A stretch of 64,000 nucleotides of DNA, taken from assembly GCF_009917385.1 (NCBI RefSeq), contig NZ_QWLJ01000010.1:87361-151360 (forward strand). Direction: 5' to 3'. Each line of letters starts with the position of its first letter. The stretch's first letter is position 1. Both the position numbers and the translations under genes were made by a program. Below, one piece after another: positions 28,912 through 37,998 of this stretch. The notes below the pieces were generated by a model, which was not told the origin of the DNA, did no database searches, and saw only the letters and a list, made by a program, of their open reading frames with translations. Source of the stretch: Roseburia sp. 1XD42-34 (lineage in GTDB: Bacteria > Bacillota > Bacilli > Bacillales > Amphibacillaceae).

Positions 28912-29265
28912 TGTTTTAAATCTCCCTTCCTATCGAGAATTTTATAGAGTTATGTCGGAAACACACAAAAATAAGTATGCTCATTAAACAAAAAAAAAGC
29001 AATAGATTCAACAAAGGTTGTCAAAACATCTCAAAATATGACAAAGTTTAAAGTATAATTAGACTTAATGAACGAAATTTTGGATCAATCTTTCGCTATA
29101 TCTAGGGAAATAGAATCAGTTGTAATGTAAATTATTCGACGTTATTTACTTACACGTAATCCATTTTTCTTTGTATTACTAATTTTGTAGCAATCTATAT
29201 GTAAATATTCGTGTAAGCTGTTACAATGGAAAGAGTAAATGATACTTGTAAATGAGGTTTCGATA
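28912..29265. other. Spacer between the Spo0E-like gene and the LevR-type regulator
   Basis: AT-rich and gene-free. No confident promoter hexamers were recognised, although GTAAGCTGTTACAATGG near 29213-29229 resembles a -10 region. Confidence 0.35.
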
Positions 29266-31887
29266 ATGAGTAGAATAAATGAAGTAAAAGAGTTGCTTCA
29301 GACAGAATCAGGAAAGAACGGAGGATTGACTGCTAAGGATGTCAGTCTAAAACTACATATTGATCGTTCTACCGCTAGTCGTTACTTAAACGCATTAGTA
29401 AAGCAAAATAATGCTGTGAAAGTACCGGGAAAACCAGTAAAATACATCGGACATACTCCTGCTGAGGAAGAAGCTGATCTTATCGATTTAGAAGGCATCG
29501 GCAAAAGCCTACGCCCTATTTTAGAACAGGGAATGGCAGCTCTATTATATCCCTCTCGTAATATCCCCATTTTACTTACTGGAGAGACTGGTACAGGAAA
29601 AACGTATCTTGCGGAAACATTATGTGAATTAGCGAAAAAACGTATGAGTGATCAAGGTGAAGTACCTTTTGTAGCTTTTAACTGTGCAGATTATGCACAA
29701 AATGCAGAGCTATTGGTTGGACAAATTTTTGGAATTAAAGAGGGAGCGTTTACCGGTGCCACTGAGAATCGGGTTGGTTTAGTAGAAAAAGCAAATGGCG
29801 GGATCTTATTTCTTGATGAAATTCACCGCTTACCACCGTCTGGACAGGAAATGCTCTTTTATTTGATGGATAAGGGAATGTATCGGGTACTCGGAGAGGC
29901 GACTAAAGATCGTTATGCGAATATAACGATTATCGGAGCGACAACTGAAGATCCACATAAGGCCTTACTACCTGCTTTGGTACGCCGCTTTTCTATTAAG
30001 TTGACACTGCCATCGCTAAAAGAACGAACTCGTGAAGAAAGGGAAGAGCTGGTTAACCATTTTTTAAAGCAAGAAGCGAATAAAATGGATACGAGCTTAG
30101 CTATTACCGATAATAGCCGCGAAGCATTGCTTCATTACCCATGTCCTGGAAATATTGGTCAATTGAAAAGTGATATTCAGATTGCTTGTGCACATGCTTA
30201 CTTACGTTATCTAAATAAGCATGAAGAAAGAGTAATTATCAAAACGGCAGATCTACCAGATAATATTGCTAGCTTTGCAAATTCCTTATCATTTGATCAA
30301 CAAGAAGTGACCTCCACAATAGAAAGTGAAAAGAAAATTAGTGAGCATTTGCCTAATATTTATCAAAAAATAGCAAGTCAACAAGATTACCATTCTATTC
30401 ATGCAACCATTAAAAAGTATATTTCCGACTTATCAAAGAAATACCGACAACCACATTTTGTCCAACAAGGGTGGCAACAATTAATTGATGAGGATTTATT
30501 TAATGCCTTGTCGGAAGCAAAAAGTCAGTTATCTTATTTGCCGTTACATTTTAACAATAATCAGTTATATGTTATTGGACTGCATTTGCAGAATTATCGT
30601 AATCACCAGTATGAGACTAAAAAGGAGCTACCGATTGTAACGCATCCAAACCCGATTTACCGAGAAGCTGCCCAACAATTAGCTGCCTATTTAAACAGAA
30701 CAATTGGTTTGCAATTACCTAAAGAAGAAATTGCATTATTGGCGCATTTTTTAACGACGGACGAAAAGAACACCGTCCATTCCGAACAATCGATAGCCGT
30801 TATTTTAGTAACCCATGGGACCTCAACGGCTTCTTCTATGGCGGAAGTGACTAACACATTACTGGGGAATAAAGTCATTCAGGCTGTTGATATGCCGTTA
30901 CATGTTTCAGCAACGGAAATATATCAGCATGTTAAACAAAAAATTAGTGCAATGACTCACATAAAAGGAGCGCTTCTACTTGTAGATATTGGCTCTCTTA
31001 TCACAATGGGAGATGCTATTAAACATGAGTTAGATGTAGAAGTGAAGACTTTATCCAGCGTCAATTTACCGATGGTATTGGAAGCGGGGAGGAAATCACT
31101 TATCTCCAATATGTCATTGGAAGAAATATACCATGATACAAAAAAAGCTATGACTGTCTTTGTGAAAGAAAAAACATCTTACTCTCCTGTGGAAAAGAAA
31201 CGAATGATTACAACAGTATGTTTTACTGGTGAAGGTGCCGCCCAGTTATTAGAATCCTGGATTGAGGATCAGCTGGCTGATGTGGATGAGGATGTACTCA
31301 TTCGTTCCGTTCGTCTTGATCCGACTACGAAGGATACGACAATTATAGAAGAATTAAAACAACACTATGACATCGTTGCAATTATCGGAACGGTACCAGT
31401 AACGATAGAAGGTGTTCCTTATATTCCTGCTTGGGAGCTATTGCAGGAGGAGGGGATATCCAGAATGACTAAATTATTAGAAGTCACTCGAAAATCACCT
31501 AAGCTACGTGAAGGAGACATCAAGCGTAATGAAATATTACCACTCGTTTCCAAAGGACTTGCTGAAATCGTTACCTATATTAATCCGCAATCTTTAGCTA
31601 CCATTTTAAATGAATATATGGAACCAATTACTTCCTTTTATAAGTGGGATATGAATAGAAAATTAGGTATGTGGATGCATATTGGCAGTTTGATGGACCG
31701 TTTGGTAGGAGCAAAGCTACAAAATAATATAGAGCAATTACTTTCGTCTATACCAATTGATCGCAAATTTTCAATGGACGACGAAGAGATGAACGTTTGG
31801 GAGCCATTGTTTACAAAATTGGAGGCTACGTACCACCTTCCGATCTATGCTCCTATTCGAAAAGCGTTGGTAAAATTATCACGTTAA
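29266..31887 (+). CDS. LevR-type sigma-54-dependent PTS operon activator
   Basis: Large cytoplasmic activator (873 aa) that opens sigma-54 promoters and is controlled by PTS phosphorylation. An N-terminal winged helix (LTAKDVSLKLHIDRSTASRYL) is followed by an AAA+ domain with Walker A GETGTGKT at 106-113, the sigma-54 contact loop GAFTGA at 160-165 and Walker B GGILFLDEIHRLP. Then come a PTS-regulation domain near 375-470, an EIIA-Man-like domain near 510-640 (VILVTHGTSTASSMAEV), an EIIB-like part, and a second regulation domain with MHIGSLMDRL at the end. ATG 29266 follows GAGG by eight bases. It sits directly before the sigma-54 promoter it should activate. Confidence 0.95.
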   Translation: MSRINEVKELLQTESGKNGGLTAKDVSLKLHIDRSTASRYLNALVKQNNAVKVPGKPVKYIGHTPAEEEADLIDLEGIGKSLRPILEQGMAALLYPSRNIPILLTGETGTGKTYLAETLCELAKKRMSDQGEVPFVAFNCADYAQNAELLVGQIFGIKEGAFTGATENRVGLVEKANGGILFLDEIHRLPPSGQEMLFYLMDKGMYRVLGEATKDRYANITIIGATTEDPHKALLPALVRRFSIKLTLPSLKERTREEREELVNHFLKQEANKMDTSLAITDNSREALLHYPCPGNIGQLKSDIQIACAHAYLRYLNKHEERVIIKTADLPDNIASFANSLSFDQQEVTSTIESEKKISEHLPNIYQKIASQQDYHSIHATIKKYISDLSKKYRQPHFVQQGWQQLIDEDLFNALSEAKSQLSYLPLHFNNNQLYVIGLHLQNYRNHQYETKKELPIVTHPNPIYREAAQQLAAYLNRTIGLQLPKEEIALLAHFLTTDEKNTVHSEQSIAVILVTHGTSTASSMAEVTNTLLGNKVIQAVDMPLHVSATEIYQHVKQKISAMTHIKGALLLVDIGSLITMGDAIKHELDVEVKTLSSVNLPMVLEAGRKSLISNMSLEEIYHDTKKAMTVFVKEKTSYSPVEKKRMITTVCFTGEGAAQLLESWIEDQLADVDEDVLIRSVRLDPTTKDTTIIEELKQHYDIVAIIGTVPVTIEGVPYIPAWELLQEEGISRMTKLLEVTRKSPKLREGDIKRNEILPLVSKGLAEIVTYINPQSLATILNEYMEPITSFYKWDMNRKLGMWMHIGSLMDRLVGAKLQNNIEQLLSSIPIDRKFSMDDEEMNVWEPLFTKLEATYHLPIYAPIRKALVKLSR

Positions 31888-31888
31888 T

Positions 31889-31917
31889 GTGTGCAATTTT
31901 TCTGCACACATTTTTTT
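31889..31917 (+). terminator. Terminator of the LevR-type gene
   Basis: TGTGTGCA (31889-31896) pairs with TGCACACA (31903-31910), then TTTTTTT. It separates the activator from the operon it controls. Confidence 0.88.
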
Positions 31918-31956
31918 AATGCGTTTTACTCCTTGATCTTAAGGGGTTTATTTGTG

Positions 31957-31973
31957 TTGGCATGAATTTTGCA
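31957..31973 (+). promoter_or_regulatory. Sigma-54 (-24/-12) promoter of the PTS operon
   Basis: TTGGCATGAATTTTGCA matches the consensus YTGGCACGrNNNTTGCW at all but one position, with correct GG-GC spacing. It lies 43 nt before the first gene of the PTS operon and 70 nt after the activator. An upstream activator site was not resolved. Confidence 0.92.
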
Positions 31974-32015
31974 TAATAGTAAGTGGAAGGCACAAATCAG
32001 AGAGGAGGGAGGAAA

Positions 32016-32249
32016 GTGAAGAAGTTTTTAACCGTTTACGCTTCTGTTTTTACGACGATATGGATAGGCTATGGCATCTATGCATGGTGGTCAGGGAAGG
32101 AATCAGCCAGTCTCATACTAGGGTTCGGCATTGCTTTTTCTGCTGTTATCTGTTTAGCTTCCTGGTTTTCTTATTGGCTTATGTGCCACTACAAGAAAGT
32201 CGATCGCGTAGCAAAGAATATTTTAAGCAATGCGCAAAACAAACAATAA
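32016..32249 (+). CDS. Small two-helix membrane protein leading the PTS operon
   Basis: 77-aa membrane protein of unknown function with hydrophobic helices near residues 4-22 and 31-53 and a basic tail (KKVDRVAKNIL). GTG 32016 is preceded by GAGGAGGGAGG, a very strong ribosome site, so it is a real gene. It is the first gene after the sigma-54 promoter and 26 nt ahead of the EIIB gene. I know no family member; a role in PTS assembly or sugar entry is only suggested by position. Confidence 0.75.
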   Translation: MKKFLTVYASVFTTIWIGYGIYAWWSGKESASLILGFGIAFSAVICLASWFSYWLMCHYKKVDRVAKNILSNAQNKQ

Positions 32250-32274
32250 AAAATGACAGATGGGAGTTTTGAAA

Positions 32275-32598
32275 ATGGAAACAAACAAAGACATTAACGT
32301 AGTTATTTTATGCAGTTGGGGGGCTACATCAAGCCAACTAGCTAAAAAGGTACAAGAAGCTGCCGAGAAAAGAGGTTTGCATATGACCGTTGACGCTGGT
32401 GGAACAGGAGAATTTAAGCAAAAAGCGGAAAAATACAATGTTGCGTTGTTAGAGCCCCAAGTACGTCACCTAAAAAAAGAAGTTTCCAAAATTGCTGATG
32501 CATACCAAATTCCGGTGGAACTTGTTGATCAACGAGCATTCGCATTAATGGACGGAGACAAAGTATTGGATCAGGTCTTAAAAATGATAAATAACTAG
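32275..32598 (+). CDS. PTS Lac/cellobiose-family EIIB
   Basis: Cytoplasmic phosphocarrier passing phosphate from EIIA to the sugar. The 107-aa protein has the phosphocysteine Cys13 in NVVILCSWGATSSQLAKK; the usual loop is C-SAGMSTS, here CSWGATSS, an atypical version. ATG 32275 is eight bases from GGGAG. Part of the EIIB-EIIC-EIIA operon. Confidence 0.88.
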   Translation: METNKDINVVILCSWGATSSQLAKKVQEAAEKRGLHMTVDAGGTGEFKQKAEKYNVALLEPQVRHLKKEVSKIADAYQIPVELVDQRAFALMDGDKVLDQVLKMINN

Positions 32599-32610
32599 GA
32601 GGCGTTTTAA

Positions 32611-33909
32611 ATGGTTGAATGGTTAGAAAATCACTTGATGGAGCCGTTAGGTAAAATTGCACAAAATAGATATTTGCAAGCAATTCGTGATGCGTTTGTT
32701 ATTTTTGCACTTCCTGTTATTATTACTGGAGCAATCTTTCTAATTATTGCCAACCCGCCAACATCTTTAGATTGGGGGATTATTAATGCATGGGAAGATG
32801 CGGTCACACCGATACAGGCACAGTTACTCTTTCCGTTTAATTTAACATTCGGTTTGATGGCTTTAACCGTAGCTTTTGGTGTCGGTTACAGCTTAGCCAT
32901 TCGCTATGATATGGATGCGGTGATGGCTGGAATTCTTTCCATGCTGGCATTTTTTATGACAGCATTTCCTGTAACTGATATTACACAAGTTCCATTTGGG
33001 GAAATTTTAAATTACCTTGGTGGACAAGGTTTATTTATCGCTATCATTTTAGGGATTTTAACAACAGAAGCGATGCGCTTTTTAATTAATAAAGGTGTTA
33101 CCTTTGAAATGCCAGCAGGGGTGCCCCCATATGTGATGCGGACATTTCGCGCATTAATTCCTTTTATGATTATTTTGCCATTGGTTTGGGCGATTGCCTG
33201 GATAGTGTGGGCAAATTTTGAAGTAACGCTACCACAATTAGTGCTTGATTTATTTAGCCCATTAGTAAGTGCATCTAATTCATACTGGGCAGCACTTGGT
33301 ATGATTTTATTAATGCTCATTTTATGGTCTATAGGAATTCACGGAATGAACGTTGTCTCTTCTGTAGCGTATCCATTTTGGATGACGCAATTAGCTGAAA
33401 ATGCGGATGCAGTTAAAGCTGGAACGGAAGCTTCTGGTATTGTAACAGAGCCATTCTTCCATATGTTCACACATATCGGTGGATCTGGTGCAACGCTTGG
33501 ACTTGTCATTTTTATGTTATTTTCCGCTTCCGTCCAATTAAAACAAGTTGGGAAAACAGCAATCATTCCGTCATTATTTAATATTAATGAACCAGTTATT
33601 TTTGGATTACCGATTGTATTAAATCCTATTTTAATTATTCCGTTTATTTTGGGGCCAGCAGTAATCGTTACGATCAACTATATTCTATTTGCAACTGGCA
33701 TTTTACCGCCAGTCGTTATTCAACCACCGTTTACGGTACCAATTTTCTTTGGAGGATTTATTGCAACAGGTGGGTCCTGGTTAGCGGGGCTTGTACAAAT
33801 TATGAATGCTATTATTGCTACCATTATTTACTATCCTTTCTTCAAGAAATATGAAAAACAATTAGTACAACAAGAACAAGAGGAACCAGCTGAAACAAGC
33901 GTCAACTAG
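32611..33909 (+). CDS. PTS Lac/cellobiose-family EIIC permease
   Basis: Membrane permease of 432 aa that brings in and phosphorylates a beta-linked disaccharide or oligosaccharide. About ten hydrophobic helices; the conserved stretch SLFNINEPVIFGLPIVLNP contains the glutamate of the sugar site, and GIHGMNVVSS is typical of CelB-like proteins. AGGAGG precedes ATG 32611, 12 nt after EIIB. Substrate unknown. Confidence 0.92.
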   Translation: MVEWLENHLMEPLGKIAQNRYLQAIRDAFVIFALPVIITGAIFLIIANPPTSLDWGIINAWEDAVTPIQAQLLFPFNLTFGLMALTVAFGVGYSLAIRYDMDAVMAGILSMLAFFMTAFPVTDITQVPFGEILNYLGGQGLFIAIILGILTTEAMRFLINKGVTFEMPAGVPPYVMRTFRALIPFMIILPLVWAIAWIVWANFEVTLPQLVLDLFSPLVSASNSYWAALGMILLMLILWSIGIHGMNVVSSVAYPFWMTQLAENADAVKAGTEASGIVTEPFFHMFTHIGGSGATLGLVIFMLFSASVQLKQVGKTAIIPSLFNINEPVIFGLPIVLNPILIIPFILGPAVIVTINYILFATGILPPVVIQPPFTVPIFFGGFIATGGSWLAGLVQIMNAIIATIIYYPFFKKYEKQLVQQEQEEPAETSVN

Positions 33910-33923
33910 AGGAGTGTTTGAAG

Positions 33924-34259
33924 ATGGACTACGAAACAATTATGATGCAGCTTATCTTGCACGGCGGCAATGCCCGCGGTGCCGCATATGAAGCATTGGA
34001 TGCCGCAGAAGAGTATGATTTTACCGAAGCAGAAAAGAAACTGGAAGAAGCGCATGAGGAGTTTGTCAAAGGGCATAAGTATCAAACTGAGTTAATTCAA
34101 AGCCAAAATGAAGACCAAGCACCAAGCTTTTTCATGATTCATGCGCAGGATCATATTATGACAGCACAAGCTGAGATTCAGTTAATTAAGCGCATGGTTG
34201 GTCAATTGAGAAAAACAGAAGCGTTGGAGAAGCGCTTGGAAAAGCTGGAAAGCAACTAA
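33924..34259 (+). CDS. PTS Lac-family EIIA
   Basis: Small 111-aa helical phosphocarrier, trimeric in the family. HGGNARGAAYEALDAAEEYDF opens the first helices, and FMIHAQDHIMTAQAEIQL contains the phospho-histidine. ATG 33924 is nine bases from GAGGAG; the earlier TTG is too close. Last gene of the operon, with a terminator after it. No phospho-glycosidase follows, unlike most such operons. Confidence 0.93.
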   Translation: MDYETIMMQLILHGGNARGAAYEALDAAEEYDFTEAEKKLEEAHEEFVKGHKYQTELIQSQNEDQAPSFFMIHAQDHIMTAQAEIQLIKRMVGQLRKTEALEKRLEKLESN

Positions 34260-34277
34260 AATTTAACGTTATTACTG

Positions 34278-34313
34278 CATCCCATAGATCAATAAGGTCT
34301 ATGGGATGTTTTT
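34278..34313 (+). terminator. Terminator of the PTS operon
   Basis: CATCCCATAGA (34278-34288) pairs with TCTATGGGATG (34298-34308), followed by TTTTT. Confidence 0.9.
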
Positions 34314-34363
34314 ATAATACGCAAATTGATACCCTTGTACAACACAAAAGGAGTATTTTTTTA

Positions 34364-34436
34364 AGAACTCGTCCTACGGTATCATTGGTTCGTTCCACTC
34401 GCTATGTTGTTAACCGGGCTCCCTGTATCTTTGTTT
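34364..34436 (+). repeat. Family A repeat, copy 7 (tail fragment)
   Basis: GTCCTACGGTATCATTGGTT, CGTTCCACTCGCTATGTTG and TTAACCGGGCTCCCTGTATCTTTGTTT correspond to the last part of the element. The head and middle are gone. Confidence 0.65.
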
Positions 34437-34513
34437 GAACGTCTTCGTTCCTACCTCTTTGATATACTGTGCTAGTGAAGTTAAAATAAAAACTAGCTAA
34501 TTAAAGAATTGCT

Positions 34514-35053
34514 TTATATTTTGTTATTTTGATACTGCTGAGCGTCACATGATCTTTTCCATTTTCTAATTTTAGTTCTAAATGATTTGAATGGTGCAAC
34601 TGTATTTATATGTATCCATTTCCAAATGGGCCAGCTAGAAGGAGTTGTAGCTGCCCATTGTCTACCACCCTGCTCAAATAGTTCCTTATCATTATAGTTC
34701 TCAACTAGTTGAATAATTTTATTTACATCGCGATTAAACATATCTATTAACGTTTCCAACGAATAATCAGCATAACGATCGTAAAAGCTTTGATAAAGTC
34801 CGCCAAGGTTATTCCATTTATAATCTCGTGTTGGTGTTATGACTTCTTTCCCATCTTTATTATCTTGTTCCCACGATAATATTAAATTTATCCATCCTAA
34901 TTGGTAAGCAATCATTTGGGATGGTGTTCTATCAACTTCTTCTACTAAAACATCTTTACCAAGATGATTGATAGAACGAAATTCATTTATAAATAGCTTT
35001 GCTCTTTTAGTTATTTCATTAACCAAGGCCTGTTTATCCGCATATGCTTGCAA
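34514..35053 (-). CDS. ClbS/DfsB-like four-helix protein
   Basis: Cytoplasmic 179-aa helical protein. LVNEITKRAKLFINEF, EVDRTPSQMIAYQLGWINLILSWE, FYDRYADYSLETLIDMF and PIWKWIHINTVAPFKSFRTKIRKW match the DUF1706/ClbS family, whose founder protects against colibactin; most relatives have no assigned role. TTG 35053 follows AAGGATGG and gives the family start; ATG 35146 would add an AT-rich stretch. Confidence 0.82.
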   Translation of the reverse strand: MQAYADKQALVNEITKRAKLFINEFRSINHLGKDVLVEEVDRTPSQMIAYQLGWINLILSWEQDNKDGKEVITPTRDYKWNNLGGLYQSFYDRYADYSLETLIDMFNRDVNKIIQLVENYNDKELFEQGGRQWAATTPSSWPIWKWIHINTVAPFKSFRTKIRKWKRSCDAQQYQNNKI

Positions 35054-35206
35054 TTGAAACCATCCTTTTTTAATTAATTTTAATTTATTATTTTCTATTT
35101 TATTATACATGTAATTTGTTGAGAAGTTAACGTATGTTAATGACAATTGATAGGTTAGTATTGTCTTATTCTTACTTATTAAGTAAAGGTGATAGCAAGA
35201 TAGCGA

Positions 35207-35341
35207 TTAAACGTTTTCGCCTTGTTTAGCTAGTTGGATCGGAGTGGTGTTTATACTGTCATCTAATTCCTTAACACATTGTCTTATAATTGACTCTGAT
35301 AGTAATATTTCTCTGCCTTTAAGCCCATAAAGTTGCTTCAT
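35207..35341 (-). CDS. Possible 44-aa protein
   Basis: A minus-strand frame from ATG 35341 to TAA 35207 reads MKQLYGLKGREILLSESIIR, then a lysine/aspartate-rich helix ending LAKQGENV. Composition looks protein-like, but no ribosome site precedes the ATG and no family is recognised. It could be a fragment. Confidence 0.25.
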   Translation of the reverse strand: MKQLYGLKGREILLSESIIRQCVKELDDSINTTPIQLAKQGENV

Positions 35342-35561
35342 ACAACAGTACGGTTGTTATGTATTTCTATTTTTATCTGTTTGGCTAAAACTCATGACAG
35401 GAATTATTGGGGTCTCTTATTGCTTCACAAAGCTATGATGTATGAAACAAGAAGATGTGTGCTTTATACGGACTTACATAATATTCTCAGCAATAGTAGT
35501 CCAGTTAACTTTTCACCTCTCTTGTTCCGAATACCTGTGATTAATGATGGTAACATTAGAG

Positions 35562-36155
35562 TTAGTTTAACGATCGCTTGTAAAACCATTGAGACAAGCG
35601 ATAGCTAAAACCAATAAAAACCCAATAACTGACCAAGTAAGTAACGGTGTATGTATTAATTTCTCCATGAAGCCAAAACAGGAAAAGCGATGCTGGGAAC
35701 AGGAAGAAAGGGATTAGATACTTAAAATTATATAGCGCTTGCACTTCTAATTTTCGCCAATCCTTTTTAAGGAAAAGATGAATAATAGAAATGGCTACAG
35801 CAAGTATGCCTGCAGTCAGACCTCCAAGATTGTAGACGTCTAGTAATTGTGCAAGTAGCACACCACTTCCCGCTACCCAGAGGTTAATGACAAAAAAAGA
35901 TACTGTAAGTTGGTCGAAGTTGCTTTGATTAGATGTGGTTACATATGCTTCTGCTAAGTCTTTGGGAGATTTAAAATGGTGAAGTACATTCCGTTCGGCA
36001 TCTTCTTTGCTTTTTCCTTGATGCATTTGTTCTATTATTTCATTGGAGAAATGGTCTTCAATTTCAGCAATGATGGCTTGGCGTTCTTTTTTTGGCAATT
36101 CAATTAGCTCTTCTTCTAATTTTTTTAAATAGGTATCAGTGTTCTTCATCCTCAT
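35562..36155 (-). CDS. HAAS-domain membrane protein
   Basis: 197-aa protein: an N-terminal HAAS/DUF1700-like domain (residues 5-75; YLKKLEEELIELPKKERQAI, then EIEDHFSNEIIEQ and the LHHFKSPKDLAEAY end) followed by four membrane helices. ATG 36155 lies within the PadR gene, 20 nt before its stop, nine bases from GGAGGAGG. This is the second PadR/HAAS pair in the window. Function unknown, presumably regulated by its PadR partner. Confidence 0.82.
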   Translation of the reverse strand: MRMKNTDTYLKKLEEELIELPKKERQAIIAEIEDHFSNEIIEQMHQGKSKEDAERNVLHHFKSPKDLAEAYVTTSNQSNFDQLTVSFFVINLWVAGSGVLLAQLLDVYNLGGLTAGILAVAISIIHLFLKKDWRKLEVQALYNFKYLIPFFLFPASLFLFWLHGEINTYTVTYLVSYWVFIGFSYRLSQWFYKRSLN

Positions 36156-36495
36156 CTTTCTTAACCTCCTCCTGTAATTTCCATAACATATCCATAGACT
36201 GTTGAAACACCTTTAAACGTTCTGTTAAAACTTGGGCGCCTTTGGTAGATAGTTGGTAGTACTTTCTACGCAATCCCGTATCCGGATTATTCCAATATGT
36301 ATCTACCAGTTGGTTAGTTTCTAATCTTTTTAAAAGCGGATAAATAGACCCATCCGAAAGCTCGAACATCGGATTGGACTTTAGTGCTTTGGCAAGTTGA
36401 TATCCATAAACAGCACTATCTTTCATCAGTATCATAACAGCGAGTTCAGCGAGACCTTTTCGAATTTGGATAAACCATCGATCATGATTAGACAA
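36136..36495 (-). CDS. PadR-family regulator
   Basis: 119-aa winged-helix repressor: LAELAVMILMKDSAVYGYQLAKAL and LSDGSIYPLLKRLETNQLVDTYW followed by TGLRRKYYQLSTKGAQ, the PadR core. TTG 36495 follows GGAGG by nine bases. It overlaps the HAAS gene, so the two are co-translated. The acidic tail KKDEDEEH is unusual but is dictated by the overlap. Confidence 0.9.
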   Translation of the reverse strand: MSNHDRWFIQIRKGLAELAVMILMKDSAVYGYQLAKALKSNPMFELSDGSIYPLLKRLETNQLVDTYWNNPDTGLRRKYYQLSTKGAQVLTERLKVFQQSMDMLWKLQEEVKKDEDEEH

Positions 36496-36656
36496 TGTTA
36501 CTTACCTCCTTTTTGCCCTCATGAGAGCATAAAACTTTATAGCTTATAGTTTAAGAACAACGCTAGCTTTTGCCATAAAGACTCGGATATATATAGCAAA
36601 ATAAAATAACCCATCATGAAAATACAAATTGATGACAAGCCAAGTTGATATAATAA

Positions 36657-36919
36657 GATAAGAAAGTATAAACTTAGGTGCTTGTGAATAACAAAATAAC
36701 CGAATAGCCATGTTCAGTTCATGAATCCTGCAACGTGGCGACTTCACGAATCACCTTACGATAAGTCATCATTGGTTCGTGGTTAAAAGGAAGGCCGATT
36801 AACAATGGGCTTGCCGCCCGGCGTCGGCATACTCCTGTTGCAGGAGCATGTTTCCTAAAACTTTAGTTAATTCGCTCCAGTCGTTACGTTGCTAACCGTG
36901 CGCCCTGCGCTTTTGTTCA
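36657..36919 (+). repeat. Family A repeat, copy 8 (full length, subtype 2 head)
   Basis: Head AGGTGCTTGTGAATAACAAA, then CCTTACGATAAGTCATCATT, middle GGCCGATTAACAATGGGC, GGCGTCGGCATACTCCTG, TTGCAGGAGCATG, and tail CCGTGCGCCCTGCGC then TTTTGTTCA. Full length combined with the subtype 2 head shows that the two heads share one middle and tail. Confidence 0.85.
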
Positions 36920-37143
36920 ATAGGTGGCATTGCTATATATGTGTCTTTGCTATCTATTGTAGCATGAATTGCTTGAAGTTCCGAGCTAATTCACAGTAGT
37001 TCCTATTTCGTTTGGTGAAAATCAGAAGTGATCCATGAATTTTTCTTTTCCATGAACTTGCACATATTGGTCGTAAAAATATGGTATAATTCCCTATAAT
37101 TAAAAAAATCGAAAAAAATCTAGTTAGTAAAAGGAGTATATCA

Positions 37144-37995
37144 ATGCGAACGGAACAGGAAATGATGCAGCTTATTATGCAAACAGCGAAGCAGGATGAG
37201 CGAATACGTGCAGTAGTTTTAAATGGTTCGCGAGCCAATCCCAATGTGGAAAAAGATATGTTTCAAGACTTTGATATTGTTTATGTGGTGAAAAATATGG
37301 CTTCTTTTACTTCTGATCATACATGGGTTGATATTTTTGGGGAGCGAATCATGATGCAAATGCCTGAGGAAAAGGTTACGCCACCGCTTGAGAATAAAGG
37401 TCATTTTGTTTATTTAATGCAATTTATCGATGGAAATCGGCTTGATTTAACATTGATTCCGAAAGAGAAACTGGCTATTTTTCAACCGTTTGATAGTTTA
37501 AGTGTGTTAATGATGGATAAAGATCAGTTAATTGGAGAACTACCTCCGCCTAGTGAACAGGATTATTATATTCAAAGACCAAACGAGCAGGAATTTGCAG
37601 ATGTGTGTAATGAATTTTGGTGGATATGCTTAAATATTGGCAAAGGGCTATGGCGAAAGGAAATAACCTACACGATGTTCATGTACGAGCAAATTAATCG
37701 CAACGTGCTTATGCAAATGATCGATTGGCATATTGGTGTGAAAACGAATTTCAAGGCTAGTTCAGGAAAACTTGGAAAATACTATCCCATATACTTAGAT
37801 AAACAGGACTGGGAAAATTACATGAAGACATATAGTGGCGGTAATGATTTTGAACAAATATGGCAAGCTTTATTTACCATGTGCCAGCTGTTTAATAGGT
37901 TATCTAGGCATGTGGCAGATACACTTGATTTTGTATTCTCTCATGAAGATGTAACCAATGTCATGATGTATTTAAGGCGAATAAGAGAACTGTAA
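37144..37995 (+). CDS. aadK: ANT(6)/AadK-like aminoglycoside 6-adenylyltransferase
   Basis: Adenylates streptomycin at the 6-hydroxyl in its family; 283 aa, the usual length. AVVLNGSRANPN gives the GS motif and FQDFDIVYVV the metal-binding aspartates; RLDLTLIPKE, NEFWWICLNIGKGLWR and the C-terminal LFNRLSRHVADTLDF follow the AadK pattern. AAAGGAG is upstream of ATG 37144. Typically a chromosomal gene in bacilli. A second, unrelated nucleotidyltransferase lies at 22.8 kb. Confidence 0.93.
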   Translation: MRTEQEMMQLIMQTAKQDERIRAVVLNGSRANPNVEKDMFQDFDIVYVVKNMASFTSDHTWVDIFGERIMMQMPEEKVTPPLENKGHFVYLMQFIDGNRLDLTLIPKEKLAIFQPFDSLSVLMMDKDQLIGELPPPSEQDYYIQRPNEQEFADVCNEFWWICLNIGKGLWRKEITYTMFMYEQINRNVLMQMIDWHIGVKTNFKASSGKLGKYYPIYLDKQDWENYMKTYSGGNDFEQIWQALFTMCQLFNRLSRHVADTLDFVFSHEDVTNVMMYLRRIREL

Positions 37996-37998
37996 AAT

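Noticed and set aside
35333..35608. Open frame of 91 codons on +
   Set aside because: It overlaps the end of the HAAS gene and lacks a ribosome site; composition looks random.
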